Assembly (NCBI GenBank): GCA_023421135.1
Contig: JAEZUG010000036.1
Location: forward strand, 1-18,932
Direction: 5' to 3'
DNA: 18,932 nucleotides
Source of the DNA: Candidatus Cloacimonadota bacterium
GTDB taxonomy: Bacteria; Cloacimonadota; Cloacimonadia; Cloacimonadales; Cloacimonadaceae
Shown here: one piece after another, positions 13,040 to 18,932 of the stretch
How the letters are laid out: each line of letters opens with the position of its first letter
How positions within the stretch are numbered: position 1 is the first letter of the stretch
Translations under genes and position numbers: made by a program
The notes under the pieces: generated by a model
Databases searched by the model: none
What the model saw: the letters and a program-made list of their open reading frames with translations, nothing else
What the model was told of the DNA's origin: nothing

Positions 13040-13483
13040 ATGAAACATGCTTTCATTATCATTGTATTGATAAGTATAGTAATAGTATTAAGTTCTTGTA
13101 GTTTGAATAAGCGGTTAACCATGAGATCGCTGACATTCATTCAAGATGTGTATGGAGTGCTTGAAAATAAAGCTGTTGCTCTCTTTAAAGATGAAAATGG
13201 CAATCGATATTATATTGTAACTGACAAGTATTTGCCAGTGTCTAAGCTACGTGATCCAAAATACATGAAATTGACATTAGGGCAAAAGATACTCAAAATG
13301 TACGTTAAAGTGTACACTGGAAGCTTGAATAGACACGATCATTTAGTATGCGATAGGTCATATACAGATCAAGAAACCAATGAAGAGATCTATTGGTATA
13401 AGAACTACGAGTTCAAAGTGGGTTTCTATGCGTCTGAATCACTATACTATGATTATACAGGTAATATTTATATGCTTTATTGA
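13040..13483 (+). CDS. AT-rich small lipoprotein, unknown function
   Basis: A 147-residue protein with a clear lipoprotein signal: MKHAFIIIVLISIVIVLSSC, with the lipobox LSSC and the lipidated Cys at residue 20. The mature part is rich in Tyr, Lys and Asp (for example NRYYIVTDKYLPVSKL and DQETNEEIYWYKNYEFKVG) and suggests a small beta-rich domain; I do not recognise the family. GGGAG precedes the ATG by about 8 bases. Base composition is visibly more AT-rich than in hydE and the AddB-like gene. The gene is also flanked by a repeat element and possible gene fragments, which together suggest acquisition by transfer. The frame that overlaps its end and runs to 13583 also looks partly protein-like, so a frameshifted C-terminal extension cannot be excluded. 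Confidence 0.65.
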   Translation: MKHAFIIIVLISIVIVLSSCSLNKRLTMRSLTFIQDVYGVLENKAVALFKDENGNRYYIVTDKYLPVSKLRDPKYMKLTLGQKILKMYVKVYTGSLNRHDHLVCDRSYTDQETNEEIYWYKNYEFKVGFYASESLYYDYTGNIYMLY

Positions 13484-13752
13484 ATCTCGTAAAAGCAGCT
13501 TAGAAGAAGAATGGAAAGATCGTCATTACGAAATAAACAGAACAGAAAGTCATAGTAGTATATTTTCTGACATAGACGAATAGATTGATACAAATACTAT
13601 CCTATAGTGGTTTCCCTTGAACGACATCTGATTATTAACAAAATACCTAGTAACAAGTTTCCCCTTGCTCCGATCCATCAGCCAGCCTATCTTGTCTGTG
13701 ATGTCGTAATGCGGCAACGGAACAAAATCCACACAATAAAAAAGAGAGAATA
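13484..13752. other. Gap with possible coding remnants
   Basis: Two open stretches look faintly coding. On the plus strand the frame ending at 13583 reads ESRKSSLEEEWKDRHYEINR. On the minus strand the segment 13752-13550 reads PHYDITDKIGWLMDRSKGKL onward and continues into hydE as antisense. Neither has a start or ribosome binding site, and either may be chance. The hydE promoter should lie here, but I see no convincing hexamer pair. Confidence 0.25.
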
Positions 13753-14799
13753 ATGCGTCCAAACAAAGCTGAACTGATAGAAATGCTGAGCCTGAGCGGC
13801 AAGGATGAGCTGGAAGAGCTCTATAAACGGGCTTACCAGGTGAAGAAAGAGCACGTGGGTACCAAGGTCTATTTCCGTGGGATAATAGAGCTGAGCAATA
13901 TCTGCACAAAGAACTGCTATTACTGCGGAATACGGCGGGATAACGCCAATAACAACCGCTACATCATGCAAAAATCCGAGGTGCTGGAAGAAGCCGAATG
14001 GGCCTGGAAGCAGGGTTACGGTTCCATTGTGATGCAGGCCGGAGAGCGGGAAGACAAGTGGTTCGTCTCTTTGGTTGCCGATCTGCTCAAGGAGATCAAG
14101 AGCCTGACCAATGGTGAATTGGGCGTCACTCTTTCCCTGGGAGAGCAGACAGAGGAGACTCTGAAGCTGTGGCAGGAAAGCGGAGCTCACCGCTATTTAA
14201 TCCGGATCGAAACATCCAATCAGGAGCTCTATAAACAGCTTCACCCTGCAGATCATTCTTTTACCCGAAGGCTGGAGACGATCAGGACGCTGAAAAAGCT
14301 GGGTTGGCAGACTGGAACCGGTGTGATGACGGGGCTGCCCGGGCAGACGGTGGAGGATCTTGCCAATGACATCCTCTTTTTCTACGATGAGGATATAGAC
14401 ATGCTGGGTATGGGTCCCTTTATCCCGCATAAAGACACACCGTTGGGGCATCTGGTGGAAGCATTTGACCAGGAGCATGCACTGGAAGCAGGCTTGAAGC
14501 TGATCGCTACCTGCAGGATAGCACTGAAGGATATCAATATAGCCTCTTCCACAGCGCTACAAGCGCTCAATCCCACCGGACGCGAGATGGGCTTGCTGGC
14601 GGGTGCCAATATCATCATGCCCAATATCACGGACGTCAAATACCGTGCCAGTTACCAACTCTATGAGGGTAAACCCTGCCTGGATGAGAACGCCTCCGAG
14701 TGCGTGCACTGCCTGGAGCGGCGGATAGAATCCATCGGCGAGGAGATCGGCTATAAGATGTGGGGTGATTCACCGCATTTCACAGGGAGAAGAAGCTAG
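13753..14799 (+). CDS. hydE: [FeFe]-hydrogenase H-cluster radical SAM maturase HydE
   Basis: A 348-residue radical SAM enzyme, the normal HydE length. The SAM-cluster motif C51-x3-C55-x2-C58 sits in SNICTKNCYYCGIRRDN, the HydE signature. VTLSLGE (125-131), RYLIRIET (147-154), GLPGQT (194-199), GMGPFIPHKDTPL (219-231) and NIIMPN (286-291) also match characterised HydE. HydE helps build the dithiolate-bridged diiron subcluster of [FeFe]-hydrogenases together with HydF and HydG, neither of which is in the window. The C-terminal C309-x7-C317-x2-C320 keeps the spacing of the optional second cluster seen in Thermotoga maritima HydE. The start has only a weak GAGAGA ribosome binding site. The AddB-like gene follows after 100 bases; a T8 tract directly after the stop has no adjoining stem. 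The closest alternative families are BioB and PylB, which the listed motifs argue against. Confidence 0.95.
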   Translation: MRPNKAELIEMLSLSGKDELEELYKRAYQVKKEHVGTKVYFRGIIELSNICTKNCYYCGIRRDNANNNRYIMQKSEVLEEAEWAWKQGYGSIVMQAGEREDKWFVSLVADLLKEIKSLTNGELGVTLSLGEQTEETLKLWQESGAHRYLIRIETSNQELYKQLHPADHSFTRRLETIRTLKKLGWQTGTGVMTGLPGQTVEDLANDILFFYDEDIDMLGMGPFIPHKDTPLGHLVEAFDQEHALEAGLKLIATCRIALKDINIASSTALQALNPTGREMGLLAGANIIMPNITDVKYRASYQLYEGKPCLDENASECVHCLERRIESIGEEIGYKMWGDSPHFTGRRS

Positions 14800-14899
14800 T
14801 TTTTTTTCTTGACTCGGGACTAGGGTCAAAACACCCTGCAAAAGAAGGGTAGGTCTGCCTATCTGCCCGGGATGAATACTAGGCTAAAAGGGAGCAGCA

Positions 14900-17755
14900 A
14901 TGCCGCAATTGAAGTATCTGGCATTCAATGAAAACCTAATGGATGCCGCTTTGAGCTATGCCCAGGATGAGACAATCCTGGTCTTTCCCACCAAACTGGC
15001 CGCTTCGGAGGCTGAACGGCAGCACTTTCAAAACTGGGGCTTCGAGACCTGCAAGTTCCTCAGCATGGATGAATACAAAGAAAGCTTTATTCACTACGAT
15101 TTACCCCTTTTGGAGGATGACAAGCGGCTGATCTGCCTATACCAGGCAATGTCTCCCGAGCATCGGGAGTATTTTCATATCTACAGCTTTGAGGATTCGA
15201 TACGCTGGGGGCAGCAGTTCTTTCGCTTCTTTGACGAGCTTTGGGATGAAATGCTGGAGCCCGGTCGCTGGAGTGGAGAAGATAGCCTGGCGGTGGAACG
15301 GAAGCTGCAGGAGTGGCAGATGGAATCCCTGGTGCGTTGTGAGGAGATCGCTTCAACCTATCTGGAACTGATTCATGCCAAAGGCTTTACTGATCCCATC
15401 TTCAGCAGCAGCATCCGGCATATCCGCCTTCCTGAGAAGCCCGGGAACTATGTCTTTGTAAATCAATATTACTACTCCGCTCTGGAGAAGCATCTGATAG
15501 AGAGCCTGGAGCAGAGTGGTGCCTCTATCCTGCTTCTGGTGCAAGCTCCGGAGGATTCCTTTGATGTGAAAACCATGAAGCCCAAAGCTTTGATGCCGGC
15601 AGAAGTCTTTGCCGGCTCTGCCTATAGAACCGGGAAGATCACAGTGCACAAGACCGCCAGTGAAGAACAAATGATCATGCAACTGCTGCAGGATTTGCCC
15701 GGGCTGGAGCGTGGGAAGCAGAATGCTCTCCTGGATTCCGGCTTTCAAACCCGTGCCTACAGTAAGCTGATCCCGGAGAAATACATCCGTCCCAGGCAAC
15801 AAAAGAGCCTCTCCAAGAGCTTCTATTACCGCTTTCTGAACTATATTAGAAAAGATATCCGGAGCTTGAAAGACAGCCTGGAACAGCGCTTTATCCCGCT
15901 GCAAAACCTGCTGGATGCTGCCACTGATCCGCTCTGGGTGGGATGCTATTCGTCCGAAGACCGGGCTCTGATCACCAGCCAGATCCTGGCATTGGGCGCA
16001 GATAATATCCTCTATATTGACCTCGATCTAAGGCTGTTCAGGCTGCTCAAGGATGAGGACAAATTCCAGCAATTGAAAGCCTATCTCGAGGCGTATTTGA
16101 GGCTTCTGAAACGCTTTATGGAGATTAGGAGTATAGCAGATCTGGTGGAATTGCTCACGCGGGAACCGGCTTTGGAGCTGGCGAAGCTGCTCAGTGAAGA
16201 AGAACAGCGCTGCAGCGACGCTCCGGAGAAGCTCTATGAACGCCTGGCAAATTTCAAATCCATTGAAGATCTGGGCTTGGTGACAGATTGGTCAGCTCTC
16301 TTTTCGGGAGGGATTCCTCAATTGGTTTCGGGCATCCTGGAGCTGTATCTTGCCAGCATCAAGAATTTGCAGATCAGTTATCGCCAAGAAGATCGCGAAG
16401 CGGGGCTTTATGAGCTCAGTAACCTGCTGGATTCGCGCAACCGGAGTTTTGACAGCCTGGTGGTGCTCAATTGCATGGAAGGCATCCTGCCTTCGGGGCC
16501 GGAACCTGTCTGGATCTTGAACGAAGCGCAGCGGGGCAGATTGGGGCTCAAGACTTTCTCCGATGTACAGATGTGGGAGCGTTACTATTTCTTCCGGCTG
16601 CTCCTCAGTTGCCACTCGGTCTATCTCTATTACTACCAAAATCTGGAGCAGAATATCGAAAGCAGTTCCTTCATCTCTGAGCTCAAAGCTTTGCAGGACG
16701 AAGCTTTGCTACCAGGTTCTCTGCTGGTCTGGAGAGGGGAAGAGAAAGGCTTCGGGCTCCGTTTGAGACACTTGCACAATGCTTTGCGGGATAGAAGCAA
16801 ACGCCATGCAGCCAAGCCAGAGGGGCTTTGCGGCATGAGGGAGACCAATGCGGAGTTCTTCAATCTGCCCTTTGATCCGGTGAAGGATTTCCATGGAACC
16901 GGACAGATCAAGGCTTCCTATTACAGGCTGGAGAACTTGGTTCGCTTCCCGATAATCTGGTATATCAGCGATTATACCGGGCTGAAAGAGCCGGAGCTTA
17001 AGCTGGAAGAAACCATCAGCCGCAAGCTCTTTGGCACCATCATCCACTCTCATCTTTCGCTGCTCATGGATGGATTGGCAGGTAAACACAAGACCTACAA
17101 CGAGATCAATGCCCGCATCAGTGACAAGACTCTGCTTTACAATAAACTGGTGGAAATGCTGGAAGAGGAAATCTGGCGTTACAAAATACCCCAGAACTAC
17201 AATTGGGTCTTCCTGCGTGGAATCTTGGCAGATTCGATTGTGGAGACCGTATGGTGGTTTTTCCGGGATTGGCTGCCAGGGATTCTGGAGCAGCGGGAGC
17301 TGGTGCTCATCCCTGAGGAAGAAGAACTTACCGATCAGGAGAGGAAATACAAAACGCTCTTCACCAGGGAGATCGATGGCCGCACTTACCAGGTGCTCTT
17401 TCTTGCCAAAGCTGATCTGCGCATAGAATGCAGCGATCAGGTCTATATCGTGGATTTCAAGACTGGACACGCAGATCAGGGCCAATTGATTCTCTATGAA
17501 CTCTTTTACTACCTGATCGAGGGCCTGAGGCAGGATGACGAGCTGAGCTCATTTGTGTGTAAACTGCTGGAAAGAAAGGCTGAACCGGTGCGCAATCAGC
17601 CCAAGGACAGGGAAAAGTATATCTCAAGAATACATACAGCGCTGGAGCGGATCGTCAATGAAGGCTATGGTGCCAGTGAAAAGACGGCAGACCGCAAGCG
17701 CCACGTGAAGATATCCCGCACGGACCTTTACCGGGAAACGGGGGAGAAGGTATAA
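14900..17755 (+). CDS. AddB-like PD-(D/E)XK nuclease / inactivated helicase subunit
   Basis: A 951-residue protein organised like AddB/RexB. The N-terminal UvrD-like fold has lost Walker A; its start reads ETILVFPTKLAASEAE with no GxGKT. The segment SLVVLNCMEGILPSG through LGLKTFSD (about 517-555) is the conserved helicase-like block of such subunits. The C-terminal nuclease domain shows FGTIIHSHL, then D839 (AKADLR), D852-F-K854 (VDFKTG) and Q862-x3-Y866 (QLILY), the RecB-type catalytic signature. With the overlapping helicase gene it should resect double-strand breaks for recombination repair. The Fe-S cysteines that frame the nuclease domain in Bacillus AddB are not evident. GGGAG lies 6 bases before the ATG. 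Its stop overlaps the next start (TAATG), implying coupled translation. Confidence 0.88.
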   Translation: MPQLKYLAFNENLMDAALSYAQDETILVFPTKLAASEAERQHFQNWGFETCKFLSMDEYKESFIHYDLPLLEDDKRLICLYQAMSPEHREYFHIYSFEDSIRWGQQFFRFFDELWDEMLEPGRWSGEDSLAVERKLQEWQMESLVRCEEIASTYLELIHAKGFTDPIFSSSIRHIRLPEKPGNYVFVNQYYYSALEKHLIESLEQSGASILLLVQAPEDSFDVKTMKPKALMPAEVFAGSAYRTGKITVHKTASEEQMIMQLLQDLPGLERGKQNALLDSGFQTRAYSKLIPEKYIRPRQQKSLSKSFYYRFLNYIRKDIRSLKDSLEQRFIPLQNLLDAATDPLWVGCYSSEDRALITSQILALGADNILYIDLDLRLFRLLKDEDKFQQLKAYLEAYLRLLKRFMEIRSIADLVELLTREPALELAKLLSEEEQRCSDAPEKLYERLANFKSIEDLGLVTDWSALFSGGIPQLVSGILELYLASIKNLQISYRQEDREAGLYELSNLLDSRNRSFDSLVVLNCMEGILPSGPEPVWILNEAQRGRLGLKTFSDVQMWERYYFFRLLLSCHSVYLYYYQNLEQNIESSSFISELKALQDEALLPGSLLVWRGEEKGFGLRLRHLHNALRDRSKRHAAKPEGLCGMRETNAEFFNLPFDPVKDFHGTGQIKASYYRLENLVRFPIIWYISDYTGLKEPELKLEETISRKLFGTIIHSHLSLLMDGLAGKHKTYNEINARISDKTLLYNKLVEMLEEEIWRYKIPQNYNWVFLRGILADSIVETVWWFFRDWLPGILEQRELVLIPEEEELTDQERKYKTLFTREIDGRTYQVLFLAKADLRIECSDQVYIVDFKTGHADQGQLILYELFYYLIEGLRQDDELSSFVCKLLERKAEPVRNQPKDREKYISRIHTALERIVNEGYGASEKTADRKRHVKISRTDLYRETGEKV

Positions 17756-18932
17756 TGGAAAGATATTCAAATCGCATCATAACAGCCAGTGCAGGAACTG
17801 GTAAGACCTACCGTCTCTCGGTGGAGTTCATCTCCATCCTGCTCACTTACTTTGTGGATTATCCTGAGTTTCGCATTGATAATATCCTGGTGCTCACCTT
17901 CACCCGCAAGGCTACAGCCGAGATCAGGGAACGCATCTTTCAGACCCTAATGACCCTTCTGAGCAGTGATGATAAACAAGCTGAGGAAAGAATTGGGCTG
18001 ATCAAGGCTCTGAACAAGTGCAATTCTGCCCTGAAGCTGAACCCGGAGGCTTTGGACGAGCGGAGCTATAACAAGCTGCTCTCGGCTTACAAGCTGATCT
18101 CTGCCGATAAACAGCTGCTCAAAGTGATGACTATAGATTCCTACATCGGAGCTATCTTCCGGAACTTGGTGCGTCCCCTGAGGAGCATCGATAGCTTTGA
18201 GATCGATACCGATGCTGCCCGCAAGCGGATCAGCCAGATTCTGGCTTCACTGATGACAGACCGTCTCAAACACAAGGTGGATAAGCTTCTGCGCCGTAAG
18301 ATCAATCCTTCTCTGGATGAGTATTCGGCTTTCTTTATCTCTCTGATTGAGCGCCGGTGGTATTACTATCTGATCAATAAACGTTTTGCACCGGAACCCG
18401 GGAAGGGCTTGCAGGCCTATCTGCATGAAGCAGTGGATAACGCTGGAGCACCGGAAGCCATCTGCAGGATGTTTGAGGAAATGGTGAGCTTGGTGAGAGA
18501 ACTCTGGCTGGTCAAACGGGACGAATGGGCAGACTATTTTGTCAAAGACTTCCGTCTTAGTTTCACGACCTTTCCTGCCACTCCCGAGGAGCTCTTGATG
18601 GAGTTTGGAATCCTGCTGCAAGATCCCCGCCGGGCGCTGGACCTGCTTAAAGTGATCAAAACTAAAGAGCTCAAAGGCATCTTCAATGGTGTCAAACTAG
18701 GCAGAAAAGAGCCTGAGCGCAAAGAAAAGCTCTTTGAACTCCAGGTGGCTCTGCACGGAGCTTTGGCGGATTACCTGCTGAAGGTGCAGCTCAAGCCGGA
18801 ACAGGATGAGATCCTGGAAGTCTGGGGCGAAGTGCTGGCAGAGTACGACCGCCTTTTGTATCAGAACAGGGTAATGAGTTACGACGATATCGCCTGGTTC
18901 TGCTTTGAAGCGCTGTACAGCATCTCTCACGA
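17755..18932 (+). CDS. AddA/RecB-like UvrD-family helicase, 3' end cut by window
   Basis: At least 392 codons, open to the right edge. Motif I is ASAGTGKT (residues 11-18), motif Ia is LVLTFTRKATAEIRERI (45-61), and VMTIDSYIGAIFRNLVRPL is the conserved TIDSF-type block. Near the edge, VMSYDDIAW matches the YDDL region preceding motif II in AddA and RecB. The product is a superfamily 1A DNA helicase-translocase, presumably the motor subunit partnered with the upstream nuclease. A C-terminal nuclease domain would lie outside the window, so AddA-type (with nuclease) and nuclease-less versions cannot be told apart. The ATG at 17755-17757 shares its A with the upstream TAA, and AAGG in GGGGGAGAAGG stands 5 bases before it. 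Confidence 0.9.
   Translation, partial: MERYSNRIITASAGTGKTYRLSVEFISILLTYFVDYPEFRIDNILVLTFTRKATAEIRERIFQTLMTLLSSDDKQAEERIGLIKALNKCNSALKLNPEALDERSYNKLLSAYKLISADKQLLKVMTIDSYIGAIFRNLVRPLRSIDSFEIDTDAARKRISQILASLMTDRLKHKVDKLLRRKINPSLDEYSAFFISLIERRWYYYLINKRFAPEPGKGLQAYLHEAVDNAGAPEAICRMFEEMVSLVRELWLVKRDEWADYFVKDFRLSFTTFPATPEELLMEFGILLQDPRRALDLLKVIKTKELKGIFNGVKLGRKEPERKEKLFELQVALHGALADYLLKVQLKPEQDEILEVWGEVLAEYDRLLYQNRVMSYDDIAWFCFEALYSISH

Noticed and set aside
14764..14807. Terminator after hydE
   Set aside because: A T8 tract follows the stop codon, but the nearest stem (GGTGA/TCACC, 14764-14774) is 25 bases away and short, so no intrinsic terminator can be claimed.

Overview
The window looks like a stretch of chromosome from a strictly anaerobic, Gram-negative (diderm) bacterium. 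It carries an [FeFe]-hydrogenase maturase (HydE), a class I hybrid cluster protein (Hcp), ferredoxin-type Fe-S proteins, two outer-membrane barrel proteins and several lipoproteins. Gene order, medium GC content and intergenic repeats suggest Candidatus Cloacimonadota or a neighbouring FCB-group lineage. That placement is an inference and was not tested.

Layout. 1-517: a partial cobalamin riboswitch on the minus strand, reading off the left edge, then repeat-rich non-coding DNA. 518-1207 (+): a small exported barrel-like protein. 1400-3842 (-): an outer-membrane barrel gene followed by a beta-propeller-like lipoprotein whose signal peptide is in a different frame from its body. 3958-4422 (-): an SH3-domain lipoprotein. 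4588-6264 (+): ettA, a ribosome-associated ABC-F ATPase, divergent from the lipoprotein. 6362-6718 (-): a small DUF5658-type membrane protein. 6719-7120: a cluster of palindromic repeats and the terminator of the next operon. 7121-10523 (-): a four-gene operon read as TetR regulator, Fe-S protein, cupin, hcp. 10524-10930: an operator-like palindrome, hairpin repeats and a 7-bp tandem repeat. 10931-12649 (-): a SWIM zinc-finger protein with a ten-aspartate run. 12650-13752: a second copy of an 11-bp tandem repeat element, an AT-rich lipoprotein gene and possible gene remnants. 13753-14799 (+): hydE. 14900-18932 (+): an AddB-like nuclease overlapping an AddA/RecB-like helicase that is cut by the right edge.

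How the genes work together. The hcp operon is a coherent redox or nitrosative-stress unit: its first gene probably autoregulates it, the ferredoxin-like protein may feed electrons to Hcp, and a terminator follows hcp. The AddB-like and AddA-like pair should form a double-strand-break resection and recombination complex. HydE serves hydrogenase H-cluster assembly, with its partners HydF and HydG elsewhere. The barrel plus lipoprotein pair (1400-3842) looks like an envelope unit of unknown function.

Most novelty lies between the genes. There are two homologous 11-bp tandem-repeat blocks 12.5 kb apart. A GTCATTCCTGC-type palindrome family occurs in a short form and in a long form with a 42-bp hairpin inside it. 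Two different 7-bp tandem repeats are also present. I saw no CRISPR array, tRNA, rRNA, transposase or phage gene.
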